Below, piece by piece: positions 15,728 to 23,964 of a DNA stretch of 64,000 nucleotides; positions within the stretch are counted from its first letter, which is position 1; every line of letters begins with the position of its first letter. Made by a program: the position numbers and the translations under genes. Origin of the DNA: JAODBQ01 sp047602055 (GTDB taxonomy: Bacteria > Actinomycetota > Acidimicrobiia > Acidimicrobiales > Ilumatobacteraceae); assembly GCA_047602055.1 (NCBI GenBank), contig JASGIG010000001.1, positions 4,092,001-4,156,000 on the forward strand, given 5' to 3'. The notes under the pieces are model-generated. The model did no database searches and was not told the DNA's origin. It saw nothing but the letters and a program-made list of their open reading frames with translations.

Positions 15728-16458
15728 ATGACAGCGCTGCGCACCGACGAGCGGCCGGTGATCGACCTCGACGACGAGGGCGTCGACGAGGACGCATGGC
15801 TGGGGGCCACCGCGGTCCTGCCGCGCTGGCGGGCCTGGGCTCCCGGGCGCAGCGTGGTCGTCGTCGTCCCGCACCCCGACGACGAGACGCTCGGCGTCGG
15901 CGGCACGGTGTCGATGCTCGCCGCCGCGGGCGCCGCGATCACGGTGGTGTGCGCCACCGACGGCGAGGCCGCGCCGTCCCCCTGCCCGCGAAGCATCTCG
16001 CCGGTCGCCGCCGGCGGGAGCTGCGCAGCGCCGTCGGCCACCTCGCCCCGGACGCGCAGGTGCTGCGCCTCGGCCTGCCGGACGGCCGTCTCGCCGAGGA
16101 GAGCGGCACCCTGGTGGACGCGCTGGTGGGGATCATCGGGCCGGGCGACCTCGTCCTGGCGACGCTCGACGGTGACGGCCACCCCGACCACGACGCGGTC
16201 GGCGCGGCGGCCCAACTGGCCGCGATGGTCCGCTGCGCGGAGCTGTGGTGGTTCCCGGTGTGGGCGTGGCACTGGCACGACCCGCAGTCGTCGCCGATCG
16301 CCGCGGGCCGGCGGGTCGAGCTGCCCGCGGCGGCCCGCCGGGCGAAGGTGGCGGCGCTGGCCGAGTACGCGTCGCAGATCGGGGGCGCCGATGCGGTGGT
16401 CCCCGCCGCGCACGTGCGCCGCTGCCTGCGCCCGTTCGAGGTGCTCGTCGCCGCATGA
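15728..16458 (+). CDS. PIG-L (LmbE-like) deacetylase, frameshifted
   Basis: A ~243-residue zinc-dependent N-deacetylase of the PIG-L/LmbE family (relatives remove acetyl from GlcNAc-linked substrates such as GlcNAc-inositol in mycothiol synthesis). VVVPHPDDETLGVGG is the zinc motif AHPDDE-type, and DGDGHPDHDAVG carries the third ligand. The frame is lost at about 15971-15976: TDGEAA reads in one frame and VPLPAKHLAGRRRRELRSAVGHLAPDA in another, consistent with one missing base. Corrected, the gene ends at TGA 16456-16458, overlapping the methyltransferase start (ATGA). TAGTGA lies six bases before ATG 15728 but is a weak -10. Confidence 0.8.
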
Positions 16459-17030
16459 GGGTCGAGCCGTCCACGTTCGAGCGGGCGTACGCGGCATCGG
16501 GCGACCCGTGGGACTTCGCCACGTCGGTCTACGAACGGCGCCGCTACGACGCCGTCGAGTCGCTGCTGCGCCCGCTCGCCGGATCGGGCGCCCGACCGTA
16601 CCGGCGGTGCTTCGAGCCGGCCTGCTCGGTCGGCGTCCTCACCGAGCGCCTCGCGGCGCGCTGCGACGAGGTCGTCGCCGTCGACCCGTCGCCGTCGGCG
16701 ATCGCAGCGGCACGTACGCGTCTCGCCGGGAACGACCGCGTGCAGCTCGCGGTCGGTGCGATCCCGGAGTGGTGGCCGGACGGCGAGTTCGACCTGATCG
16801 TGTTCGCCGAGCTCGGCTACTACTGGGACCGAGCCGGCCTCGCCGATCTGCTCGTCCGGCTCGGCGCGCTGCGTGCCCCAGGCGGCGACGTCGTCGCCGT
16901 GCACTGGCTCGGCAAGTCGACCGACCACCTGCTCCACGGGTTCGACGTCCACGCCGCCCTGATCGACGCGCTCGGCGCCCCCGCCGCGCAGCTCGACGAC
17001 CCCGGCTTCGTCGCCGCGGTCTGGCGATGA
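16455..17030 (+). CDS. NodS-like SAM-dependent methyltransferase
   Basis: A 191-residue class I methyltransferase. RRCFEPACSVGVLTERLAARC is motif I (E/DxGCxxG type), EVVAVDPSPSAI motif II, and FDLIVFAELGYY motif IV. The N-terminal FERAYAASGDPWDFATSVYERRRYD is characteristic of the NodS group, which N-methylates deacylated chito-oligosaccharides in rhizobia; by family logic the acceptor could be an amine exposed by the PIG-L deacetylase. Start and stop both overlap neighbours by four bases, giving a tightly coupled PIG-L/methyltransferase/dehydrogenase-like operon. No other nod genes are present, so a nodulation role is not implied. Confidence 0.85.
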   Translation: MRVEPSTFERAYAASGDPWDFATSVYERRRYDAVESLLRPLAGSGARPYRRCFEPACSVGVLTERLAARCDEVVAVDPSPSAIAAARTRLAGNDRVQLAVGAIPEWWPDGEFDLIVFAELGYYWDRAGLADLLVRLGALRAPGGDVVAVHWLGKSTDHLLHGFDVHAALIDALGAPAAQLDDPGFVAAVWR

Positions 17031-17953
17031 GTGGCGCCGACGCGACGTTCGCCGGGCGGATCGTGGCGCTCGGGCACGAGCTGCCGCTGCCGTCGGGCGG
17101 GCGGACGCCGCAGCGGCTGCGGATGCTGCGGGCCGCGGCGGCCGCCGACCCCGGCTTCGGGCGACTCGTCGAAGCGCACGCGGACGCGCTGGCGATCCTC
17201 GCCGAGGCCAGCCGGGACGACCTGGCGAGCAACCGCTGGTTCGGGGTGTGGGCGGCGCGTGGCGCGACACCGGTCGTGCTCGATCGACGCGGCGACGGGT
17301 GGCGCCTGACGGGCGAGGCCCCCTGGTGCAGCGGCGCCGGCCTCGTCGACGCCGCGCTCGTCGCGGCCGACCACGACGGCGCGACAGCCATCGTCGCCGT
17401 CCCGCTCGATGCAGCCGGCGTCACGCTGGCGCCGCCGGACTGGCAGTCGCCGGCGTTCCCCGACATGGACACCCGCACCGTCACGTTCGACGTCGACCTG
17501 CCCGGTGACGCCCTCGTCGGCGACGACGGCTGGTACCTCGGCCGCCCCGGCTTCTGGCACGGCGCCGTCGGTGTCGCCGCCTGCTGGGCCGGTGCGGCCG
17601 CCGGTCTCGTCGAGCGGGTCCGCCCGATCTGGCGCGACGAGCCGCACGCCCTCGCTCACCTCGGTGCCGTCGACGCCGCGCTGTGGCAGTTGGCCGCCCT
17701 GCTCGATGCGGCCGGCGCCGAGATCGATGCATCGCCGGCCGACGGCGCCGCCGCGCACCGGCTGGCATTGCGCGTCCGCCACGTCGTCGACGTCACCGTC
17801 GCCGACATCACCGACCGGGTCCAGCGGGCGCTCGGGCCGACGCCGCTCGTGCGCGTTCCCGGACTGCACCGCCTCGTCGCCGAGTGCGACCTGTTCCGTC
17901 GGCAGTGCCACGCCGAACGCGACCTGGAGGTCCTCGGCCGCCTGTCAGGATGA
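17027..17953 (+). CDS. Acyl-CoA dehydrogenase-like flavoprotein of the PIG-L cassette
   Basis: A 308-residue protein distantly related to acyl-CoA dehydrogenases. WRLTGEAPWCSGAGLVDAALVAA corresponds to the middle beta domain of the family, where substrate and FAD meet, and the C-terminal half is helical (VRHVVDVTVADITDRVQRALG). It is about 70-80 residues shorter than normal, mainly in the N-terminal helical domain. I do not see the usual catalytic Glu region clearly, so a dehydrogenase activity is uncertain. ATG 17027 overlaps the methyltransferase stop. It is the last gene of the cassette, four bases before the deaminase. Confidence 0.7.
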   Translation: MSGADATFAGRIVALGHELPLPSGGRTPQRLRMLRAAAAADPGFGRLVEAHADALAILAEASRDDLASNRWFGVWAARGATPVVLDRRGDGWRLTGEAPWCSGAGLVDAALVAADHDGATAIVAVPLDAAGVTLAPPDWQSPAFPDMDTRTVTFDVDLPGDALVGDDGWYLGRPGFWHGAVGVAACWAGAAAGLVERVRPIWRDEPHALAHLGAVDAALWQLAALLDAAGAEIDASPADGAAAHRLALRVRHVVDVTVADITDRVQRALGPTPLVRVPGLHRLVAECDLFRRQCHAERDLEVLGRLSG

Positions 17954-17957
17954 ACCG

Positions 17958-18419
17958 ATGACGACACCGGACCTCGACACCTGCCGGCGCTACCTGGCCA
18001 CAGCGATCGAGGCGGCGCGACAGGGCCGTGCCGAAGGTGGCATCCCGATCGGCGCAGCGCTGGTCGTCGACGGCGAGATCGTCGCCACCGGCCACAACCA
18101 GCGGGTCCAGCTCGGCAGCGCGATCCGTCACGGCGAGACCGACTGCCTGGAGAGCGCCGGCCGCCTGCCGGCGTCGACCTACGCCCGCTCGATCATGGTC
18201 ACCACGCTGTCGCCCTGCGACATGTGCACCGGGGCGATCCTGCTGTACGGCATCCCCACGGTGATCATCGGTGAGCACCGCACGTTCATGGGCGGCGAGG
18301 ACCTGCTGCGCTCACGCGGTGTCGAGGTGATCGTCGTCGACGACGACGAGTGCGTGGCGATGATGACCGACTTCATCGCCGCCGAACCCGCCCTGTGGAA
18401 CGAGGACATCGGCCGATAG
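17958..18419 (+). CDS. Cytosine deaminase-like nucleoside deaminase
   Basis: A 153-residue zinc deaminase of the CDA superfamily. HGETDCLESAG holds the zinc His and the proton-shuttling Glu; TLSPCDMCTGAILLYGIP holds the two zinc cysteines. The order, the length and the C-terminus (ALWNEDIGR) strongly resemble fungal cytosine deaminase Fcy1 (ending ...DWFEDIGE), so hydrolysis of cytosine to uracil is the best guess; guanine or other amino-heterocycles remain possible. It begins 4 bases after the preceding stop, so it may share the transcript with the PIG-L cassette. A structured repeat follows its stop. Confidence 0.85.
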   Translation: MTTPDLDTCRRYLATAIEAARQGRAEGGIPIGAALVVDGEIVATGHNQRVQLGSAIRHGETDCLESAGRLPASTYARSIMVTTLSPCDMCTGAILLYGIPTVIIGEHRTFMGGEDLLRSRGVEVIVVDDDECVAMMTDFIAAEPALWNEDIGR

Positions 18420-18446
18420 CGCCCTGGCCACCAAACGTTCGCGCGC

Positions 18447-18589
18447 GTGGGGGTGGTGCGGAGGGGGCGCTCCGCGATCCCCCTTCGCCGTGCGCCGACT
18501 CGCTTTGCGTGAGGCGCACTGCAAGTTGGGTGCGGCCGAAGGCCGCTCTTCGAAGCTCGACCGAGATGAGCGAGCGTCAGCGAGCGAAT
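18447..18589. repeat. Convergent 3'-end structured element, copy 2
   Basis: Same architecture as 5903-6046 and again between two converging stop codons. GAGGGGGCGCTCCGCGATCC-type block, variable stem GTGCGCC (18490-18496) / GGCGCAC (18513-18519) with apex CGCTTTGCG, then GCGGCCGAAGGCCGC, CTTCGAAG and ATGAGCGAGCG tail. The variable stem differs in sequence from copy 1 but still pairs, which argues for conserved structure. Confidence 0.65.
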
Positions 18590-18602
18590 CGAGGCCGAAA
18601 CC

Positions 18603-19415
18603 TCAACGGAGCTGGATGACGTTGCCGGTGACGAGGAACGCTTCGTCGGTGCACAGCCAGGCGATCACCCGGGCGACCTCGTCCGGGGTCGCCACGTGGT
18701 TGAAGTCCTGGCTGGTCCTGACGAACTCGCGAACCTGGTCGTTGATCCACCCGGTGTCGGTGACGGCGGGGTGGACGACGTTGGCGGTGACGCCGAGGTC
18801 GGCGAGCTCGGTGGCGGCCGACATCGTGTAGCTGGCCTGCGCGGCCTTCGCCGCGCCGTAGCTGACCTCGGTCGGGAAGCCGGAGGCGCCGCCGGAGACG
18901 AGCCCGACGATCCGGCCCCACGTCCCGCCGCGCTCGCGCAACCGCCCGGCGAACTCGGCGATGATCAGCCCCGCAGCGCGTGCATCCACGCTCATCACCG
19001 TGTCGATCGTGGCCGCCGTCACCGCCGTCCGACCGATGCCGAGGTGCGCTGCACCGGGTCCGAACGTGTCGGCCACCCAGCCGCTGGCGTTGTTGACGAC
19101 GATGTCGACCGGGCCGAGCTTCGCCTCCGCCCGGTCGAAGAGCGCGGGGATCACGGCTGGTTCGGCGAGGTCTGCCTCCGTCGCGACGGCGCGTCGACCG
19201 AGCGCCTCGACGGCCGCGACGACGGCGGCACCGTCCATCGCCCGGTCGCGGTGGTAGTCGGGCGGGACGTCGCCGGCGGCGGCGTTCGTCCCACGCAGGA
19301 ACGTGATCAGCACGTCGGCGCCGAGCGCGGCGAGACGGCGCGCCGTCGCTGCGCCGATCCCGTGGTTGGCACCGGTGACGAGCGCGACCCGACCGGACAG
19401 CGGATCTGCGGGCAT
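18603..19415 (-). CDS. SDR-family oxidoreductase
   Basis: A 270-residue short-chain dehydrogenase. TGANHGIG is the cofactor loop and VNNASG the core; YGAAKAAQASYTMS supplies the catalytic Tyr and Lys. The C-terminus LVTGNVIQLR is typical of 3-oxoacyl reductase-like SDRs. Two small insertions (FLRGTNAAAGDVPPDYHRDR and the FGPGAAHLGIGRT loop) are atypical. ATG 19415 follows GGAGG at seven bases. It is 46 bases downstream of a TauD-type gene on the same strand. The substrate cannot be told from sequence. Confidence 0.82.
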   Translation of the reverse strand: MPADPLSGRVALVTGANHGIGAATARRLAALGADVLITFLRGTNAAAGDVPPDYHRDRAMDGAAVVAAVEALGRRAVATEADLAEPAVIPALFDRAEAKLGPVDIVVNNASGWVADTFGPGAAHLGIGRTAVTAATIDTVMSVDARAAGLIIAEFAGRLRERGGTWGRIVGLVSGGASGFPTEVSYGAAKAAQASYTMSAATELADLGVTANVVHPAVTDTGWINDQVREFVRTSQDFNHVATPDEVARVIAWLCTDEAFLVTGNVIQLR

Positions 19416-19461
19416 GACAAGACCTCCGAGAAGCTCGATGAACTGCGGACGAGAACAGAGG

Positions 19462-20364
19462 TCAGCGGCTTGCCACGGCCGCGACCGTAGCCCCCCGTCC
19501 CGGCCCGGCCGTCGTGCACCGACGCATCACCCGCCGTTGCGGATGGTGATCGGTGAGCGCGCGGTGGCACGTCGAAGCCTCGTCCCAGATCACGAGGTCG
19601 CCCGCTCGCCAGCGCCACCGCAGCTGGAACGCCGGATCGTCGAGCAGCGCATGGAGCTCGCCGAGCAGCGCGCCGTCGGCACCCGCCGGGCCGACGATGC
19701 GCGTGGCGGAGAGCGGTGACAGGAACAGGTGGCGACGCCCGCTGCTGCGGTGGCGACCGACCAGCGGATGCTCCGCTCCCGGGTGCTCGCGCCGCAACCG
19801 CTCGGCGACAGCGGCGCCGTGGTGCCGCTCCAGGGAGGCCAACAGCGAGGCGTCGGGCTCGTGCCAAACGGTCGAGCGCTCGCACGACTGCCGATGCTCC
19901 GGGGTGAGCGCGTCGAGCAGGGCGCGGTTCGACGTCCAGATCGTGTCGCCGCCGGACGGCGGGATGACGACGGCCGACAGGAAGCCGAGCGCCGGCGGCT
20001 CGCGCAGCCAGCTGAGATCGCTGTGCCACGGGAAGCCGGCCGGCGGGCGGGCGGCGTTGTCCTCGATCGTCGTGACCGAGCCGCCCGCATCGACGGCCCC
20101 GGTCGCGAGCTGCAACGGCGACGGCTGGATCGGTCCGAACGCCTGCGCCAGGGCGGCGTGCTCGTCGGCGTCGAGGAACTGGTCGCGCAGCACGACGACG
20201 AGGTGCTCGGCGACGAGGCCGCCCAGGAGATCGACGACCTCGGCGGTGACACCGGCGTGCAGGTCGAGCCCGTCGACCTGCACGCCGAGGTGATCGGCGA
20301 GTCGGATGACCGACGGTGATGGCGTGGTCGCGGTCACGACGGCGTCTCGGAGGAGGATGTCCAT
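19462..20364 (-). CDS. TauD/TfdA-family Fe(II)/2-oxoglutarate dioxygenase
   Basis: A 300-residue non-haem iron dioxygenase. WHSDLSW carries the HxD iron pair, and CHRALTDHHPQRRVMRR the distal His with the 2-oxoglutarate-binding Arg. LRDQFLDADEHAALAQAFG near residue 60 is the usual TauD N-terminal helix. Family members oxidise sulfonates (taurine), aryloxyacids or alkyl sulfates. The window has a TauE-type permease at 7.8 kb but not adjacent, so taurine use is not supported. ATG 20364 is chosen; the upstream open frame is antisense to the kinase gene. It is divergent from the two-component genes. Confidence 0.85.
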   Translation of the reverse strand: MDILLRDAVVTATTPSPSVIRLADHLGVQVDGLDLHAGVTAEVVDLLGGLVAEHLVVVLRDQFLDADEHAALAQAFGPIQPSPLQLATGAVDAGGSVTTIEDNAARPPAGFPWHSDLSWLREPPALGFLSAVVIPPSGGDTIWTSNRALLDALTPEHRQSCERSTVWHEPDASLLASLERHHGAAVAERLRREHPGAEHPLVGRHRSSGRRHLFLSPLSATRIVGPAGADGALLGELHALLDDPAFQLRWRWRAGDLVIWDEASTCHRALTDHHPQRRVMRRCTTAGPGRGATVAAVASR

Positions 20365-20469
20365 GGGCCTGATGATGCGGACGCGCTCGACCGCCGGCAT
20401 CGACCATCCAGCCGGTTGTCGCTCCCGGGCATCGTCCGATCGGCCGATGCCCGCCGTCGCGCGGCTCGT

Positions 20470-20475
20470 TAGCGT
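20470..20475 (+). promoter_or_regulatory. -10 box TAGCGT of the histidine kinase operon
   Basis: TAGCGT seven bases before GTG 20483. It selects this start over ATG 20447, which lies upstream of the box. Confidence 0.45.
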
Positions 20476-20482
20476 CGCGTCG

Positions 20483-21631
20483 GTGGATCTCGCTCGCGTC
20501 ACCACGCCGCTGCAGGTGATCCTGCGGATCGCGTTCGCCGTGGTCGTGCTGGCTGCCGCCACCGTCGACGTGTGGATCGTCCGGCGGACGTCGTTCGTCG
20601 GCATGGCCGACCTGTCGCTGGCGACGCTCGTGATCGCCCTGACGGCGGCCTTCGGCATCGCCTGGGCGGCATGGCCGCAGATCGCCCTGCCGATCGCCGT
20701 CGTGGGCGCCGTGAGCGCGCTGGCCGAGACGGCCGAGCCGGCGATGCGCGGTCGTGCGGTCGGGATCGCGATGTTCACGCAGCTCGCGGTGATGCCCGTG
20801 CTCCTCGCTGCAGTGCTGACCCGGCCGACGCGCTGGCGCTGGCTCGTTGCCGCGCTCGTCGTGATCGCCGCCGAGTCCGTCGCGCTGCGCACGCGCGAGA
20901 CACCGCAGCGGACGATCGTCGCGATGACGATGCTCGTGCTGCTCGGCGCCGCCGGGGCGGCCGTCGTCTACGTCCGCTTGCGCGACAGCGAGCGGCGGGC
21001 GAGCATCGAGCGGGCGCGGCAGAACGAACGCATCGACCTCGCCCGGGAGCTGCACGACATCGTCGGCCACCACGTCACCGGCATCGTCGTGCTCGCCCAG
21101 GCGAGCCGCTTCACCGGCGGGGCCGCGCCGGGCTCGCCCGCCGAGCACGCCCTGGCCGACATCGAGGCAGCCGGCATCGAGACGCTGACGTCGATCCGCC
21201 GGCTCGTCGGGCTGCTGCGCACCGATCCCTCCACGAGCGCCGGACCGCAGCTGGCCGACATCGAGCGAATCGTCGAGGGGCTGCGTGTCACCCACCCGGC
21301 GGCCGACCTCGTCGTCGACGACCGCATCCGCACCGCGTGGGTCCCGCCGGACCTGGCGGTGACGATCCAACGGCTGCTCCAGGAGGCTGCTACCAACGTC
21401 CGCCGCCATGGCGACCCCACCGAGCCGGTCACGCTGACGATCGCCGCGCCGGGCGACGACGTCGAGCTGCGCGTCGAGAACACCGCGCTGCGAGCAAGCT
21501 CCGACACCGGCTACGGCCTCGTCGGCATGCGCGAGCGGGTCGAGGCCTACGGCGGTACGTTCCACGCCGGCGCGGACCGGGGCGTGTGGCAGGTCGCCAT
21601 CACCCTGCCGAACCTGCAGCCCGTTCGATGA
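20483..21631 (+). CDS. DesK/LiaS-type sensor histidine kinase (HisKA_3)
   Basis: A 382-residue membrane kinase. Several hydrophobic segments occupy residues ~8-165; then a coiled linker and the HisKA_3 dimerisation box ARELHDIVGHHVTGIVVLAQ with the phosphorylated His. The HATPase domain shows LLQEAATNVRRHG (N box) and YGLVGMRERVEAYGG (G box). No large extracellular sensor domain is seen, so the signal is probably sensed in the membrane, as in cell-envelope stress kinases. It overlaps the response regulator by four bases (ATGA). Divergent to a TauD gene, which could be a target (inference). Confidence 0.88.
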   Translation: MDLARVTTPLQVILRIAFAVVVLAAATVDVWIVRRTSFVGMADLSLATLVIALTAAFGIAWAAWPQIALPIAVVGAVSALAETAEPAMRGRAVGIAMFTQLAVMPVLLAAVLTRPTRWRWLVAALVVIAAESVALRTRETPQRTIVAMTMLVLLGAAGAAVVYVRLRDSERRASIERARQNERIDLARELHDIVGHHVTGIVVLAQASRFTGGAAPGSPAEHALADIEAAGIETLTSIRRLVGLLRTDPSTSAGPQLADIERIVEGLRVTHPAADLVVDDRIRTAWVPPDLAVTIQRLLQEAATNVRRHGDPTEPVTLTIAAPGDDVELRVENTALRASSDTGYGLVGMRERVEAYGGTFHAGADRGVWQVAITLPNLQPVR

Positions 21632-22284
21632 GGCCGATCACGGTGCTGCTGGCCGACGATCAGGCGATGGTCCGTGCCGGCTTTCGGATGATCATCGACA
21701 GCCAGCCGGACATGACCGTGATCGCCGAGGCCGACGACGGTCGCACCGCCGTCGAGGCAGCACGACGGCTGCGCCCGGACGTGTGCCTGCTCGACATCCG
21801 CATGCCGGTGCTCGACGGCCTGGCCGCCACCCGTCTCCTCGCCGGGCCGGACGTCGCCGATCCCCTGAGGGTCGTGATCGCCACCACCTTCGACGCGGAC
21901 GAGCACGTCGAGATCGCCCTGCGCAACGGCGCCATCGGGTTCATCCTCAAGGAGAGCGGGCCGCAGCTGCTGCTCGAGGCGATCCGCGCCGCCGCACACG
22001 GCGATGCCCTCATCTCGCCGTCGATCACCGTCCGGTACCTCGACCGCTTCGTCGAGCGCACGCCCGGGCCGGCACCGATCGAACATCCCCTGAGCGAGCG
22101 CGAGCTCGACGTCGCCCGGGCGGTCGCCCGCGGGCTCGGCAACCAGGAGATCGCCGCCGAGCTGTACATCTCGCTGTCGACGGTGAAGACCCACCTGACG
22201 AGCATCCAGACCAAGCTGCACCTGCGCAACCGCGTCGAGATCGCGATCTGGGTGATCGAGCACGTGACGAACCGAGCGCGCTGA
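21628..22284 (+). CDS. NarL/FixJ-type response regulator
   Basis: A 218-residue regulator. The receiver domain (1-120) has LLADDQ acidic residues, the phospho-acceptor Asp in VCLLDIRMPVLDG, the Thr in IATTF and the Lys in ILKES. The C-terminal LuxR-type helix-turn-helix is LSERELDVARAVARGLGNQE followed by LYISLSTVKTHLTSI. It is coupled to the kinase by a four-base overlap and is presumably phosphorylated by it. After its stop, 65 bases lead to the ArsR start with an independent promoter. Confidence 0.92.
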   Translation: MRPITVLLADDQAMVRAGFRMIIDSQPDMTVIAEADDGRTAVEAARRLRPDVCLLDIRMPVLDGLAATRLLAGPDVADPLRVVIATTFDADEHVEIALRNGAIGFILKESGPQLLLEAIRAAAHGDALISPSITVRYLDRFVERTPGPAPIEHPLSERELDVARAVARGLGNQEIAAELYISLSTVKTHLTSIQTKLHLRNRVEIAIWVIEHVTNRAR

Positions 22285-22313
22285 TTGCCGCGACGCCCAC
22301 CGCGTACATTCGC

Positions 22314-22342
22314 TTGCACATATATATGCGTTGACGTATCCT
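22314..22342 (+). promoter_or_regulatory. Promoter and palindromic operator of the ArsR operon
   Basis: TTGCAC (22314-22319), a 17-base spacer and TATCCT (22337-22342), then seven bases to GTG 22350. This is the best -35/-10 pair in the window. The spacer contains the perfect palindrome CATATATATG (22319-22328), unusually AT-rich here, where an ArsR dimer could bind and block the promoter (autoregulation inferred). Confidence 0.65.
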
Positions 22343-22349
22343 CTGGCTC

Positions 22350-22709
22350 GTGCCGATCGAGCTCGCCGTCCTCGAAGCGATCGCCGAGCCGACGCGGCAG
22401 CGGATCCTCGATGCCGTGCGCGGCGGCGAACGGTCCGTCGGCGAGCTGGTCGAGACGGTCGGGATGCACCAGCCGGGCGTGTCCCGTCACCTCAAGGTGC
22501 TGCGCGATGCCGGGTTGGTGGAGGTCCGCCGCGACGCCCAGCGGCGGCTGTACCGGCTGCGCCCGGAACCGCTGATGGAGCTCGACGCCTGGCTGGAGCC
22601 GTACCGCGCCGAGTGGACGGCGCGGCTGGACTCGCTCGAACGGCACCTGCGGCGCACCGCCACACCGATCTCCCAGCCCTCGACGAGGAACAAGAAGGAA
22701 CACCGATGA
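22350..22709 (+). CDS. ArsR-family transcriptional regulator
   Basis: A 119-residue winged-helix repressor. AIAEPTRQRILDAVRGGERSV begins the fold and HQPGVSRHLKVLRDAGLVEV is the recognition helix-turn-helix of ArsR/SmtB proteins; the wing is RRDAQRRLYRL. No metal-binding ELCVCDL cysteine motif is present, so it belongs to the non-metal ArsR branch that partners AHSA1/SRPBCC genes. It overlaps the downstream SRPBCC gene by four bases. GTG 22350 is set by the TATCCT box. Confidence 0.9.
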   Translation: MPIELAVLEAIAEPTRQRILDAVRGGERSVGELVETVGMHQPGVSRHLKVLRDAGLVEVRRDAQRRLYRLRPEPLMELDAWLEPYRAEWTARLDSLERHLRRTATPISQPSTRNKKEHR

Positions 22710-23240
22710 GACGAGACCCTGCCTCCCCCGACGGCACCGTGGAGCGCACCGCCGACGGCGGCGTCATCCGCTTCGAACGTCACCTGCCGTACGCGATCCG
22801 CGACGTGTGGGACGCGATTACCACACCGGAGCGGCTCGGCGACTGGTGGCTGCCGTTCGACGCCGACATCACCGTCGACCTCCGCGAGGGTGGCGAGATC
22901 GTCTTCGTCGCCCGCGGCGACGAACCGATGACGATCACCTGCACGATCCTGCGCGTCGAGGCACCGATGCTGCTCGAGCACACCCACGTCGACGCCGGCT
23001 CCTTCATGCGCTGGGAAGCTCGAGCCGGTGGACACCGGCTGCGTGCTCCGGCTCAGCCACTTCGTCACCGACCCGGGCGCGGCGATCGACAACTGCTACG
23101 TGGTCGGCCTGCACACCTCGCTGTCGCGGCTGGAACCGAACCTTGCCGGCCACCCCGTCGCCTGGGACTGGGACGGCTTCGCCGCGACCCAGGCGCACTA
23201 CGCCACCATCGGCCTGGCCCCGCCGGTCGACGCCCCGTGA
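22706..23240 (+). CDS. SRPBCC (AHSA1-like) protein, frameshifted
   Basis: A ~177-residue START-fold protein of the AHSA1/CalC group, which bind hydrophobic ligands in a deep cavity. FERHLPYAIRDVWDAITTPERLGDWWLPF is the typical opening, with the conserved V-W-x-A-I-T. The frame breaks at 23015-23021 (GAAGCTC): SFMRWE then, in the +1 frame, LEPVDTGCVLRLSHFVTD. Removing one A restores the protein through TQAHYATIGLAPPVDAP. The break has the same 15-base context (TGGGAAGCTCGAGCC) as that in the FAD gene at 1636. ArsR-SRPBCC operons are common and self-regulated; the ligand is unknown. Confidence 0.82.
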
Positions 23241-23270
23241 CGCCACCGACACGATGAGCGAGGAACGACG

Positions 23271-23915
23271 ATGACGCAACTGCTGCGAGTGCAGAACTTC
23301 ATGCTGTCGATGGACGGTTTCGGCTCGGGCGAGGGCCAGAGCCTCGAACGACCCTTCGGACACGCCGATCCGGCCGACCTCGCCTTCTGGGCCGGCGCCA
23401 CCGCGAGCTGGCCGAACCGGACCGAGCCCGGCGGGTCACGCGGGCTGGACGACTACTTCACCCGCGACTACGCCCGGAACATCGGCGCCGAGATCATGGG
23501 CCGCAACAAGTTCGGGCCCCAGCGCGGCCCGTGGGAGGACCTCGACTGGACCGGCTGGTGGGGCGACGACCCGCCGTTCCACACGCCGGTCTTCGTCCTC
23601 ACCCACCATCCGCGGCCGAGCTTCACGTTGTCGGACACCACGTTCCACTTCGTCGACGCCAGTCCCGCCGAGGCGCTGCGCCAGGCCAGAGAGGCGGCCG
23701 ACGGCAGGGACGTGCGCCTCGGGGGCGGCGTCGCCACCGTCCGGGAGTTCCTCGACGCCGACCTCGTCGACACGATGCACGTCGCCGAGGTGGACATCGA
23801 GCTCGGTCGCGGCGAGCGCCTCTGGCACTCCCCCGACGACCTGCTCGGCCGCTTCCACCACGAGTCCGTGACGAGCCCGAGTGGCGTCACCCACCACATC
23901 TTCTGGCGCCGATGA
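23271..23915 (+). CDS. RibD C-terminal/dihydrofolate reductase-like protein
   Basis: A 214-residue protein of the DHFR-like RibD_C family. LLRVQNFMLSMDGFGSG is the first strand and loop (usually xxSLDGF), GAEIMGRNKF the cofactor-binding turn, VFVLTHHPRPSF the central strand and VRLGGGVATVREFLDADLVD the nucleotide-binding GGG with its following helix. Family members reduce small heterocycles with NADPH. It is the third gene of the ArsR operon, 30 bases after the SRPBCC gene, an arrangement often seen with these regulators. The substrate is unknown. Confidence 0.85.
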   Translation: MTQLLRVQNFMLSMDGFGSGEGQSLERPFGHADPADLAFWAGATASWPNRTEPGGSRGLDDYFTRDYARNIGAEIMGRNKFGPQRGPWEDLDWTGWWGDDPPFHTPVFVLTHHPRPSFTLSDTTFHFVDASPAEALRQAREAADGRDVRLGGGVATVREFLDADLVDTMHVAEVDIELGRGERLWHSPDDLLGRFHHESVTSPSGVTHHIFWRR

Positions 23916-23951
23916 CCGAACGCTCGGACTGCCTTGTCGCACGGCATGCAC

Positions 23952-23957
23952 TACAAT
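23952..23957 (+). promoter_or_regulatory. -10 box TACAAT of the AbrB-type antitoxin gene
   Basis: TACAAT, nearly consensus, seven bases before GTG 23965. The box overlaps the in-frame ATG 23956, which argues for the GTG as true start. Confidence 0.5.
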
Positions 23958-23964
23958 GCACGGT

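Noticed and set aside
16455..17030. Nodulation gene island suggested by NodS similarity
   Set aside because: Only the methyltransferase is NodS-like; no nodABC or symbiosis genes, and the cassette is found in non-symbionts as far as I recall.
7803..20364. Taurine/sulfonate utilisation system from TauE- and TauD-family genes
   Set aside because: The two genes are 11 kb apart in different contexts, and no tauABC transporter or sulfoacetaldehyde genes are present.
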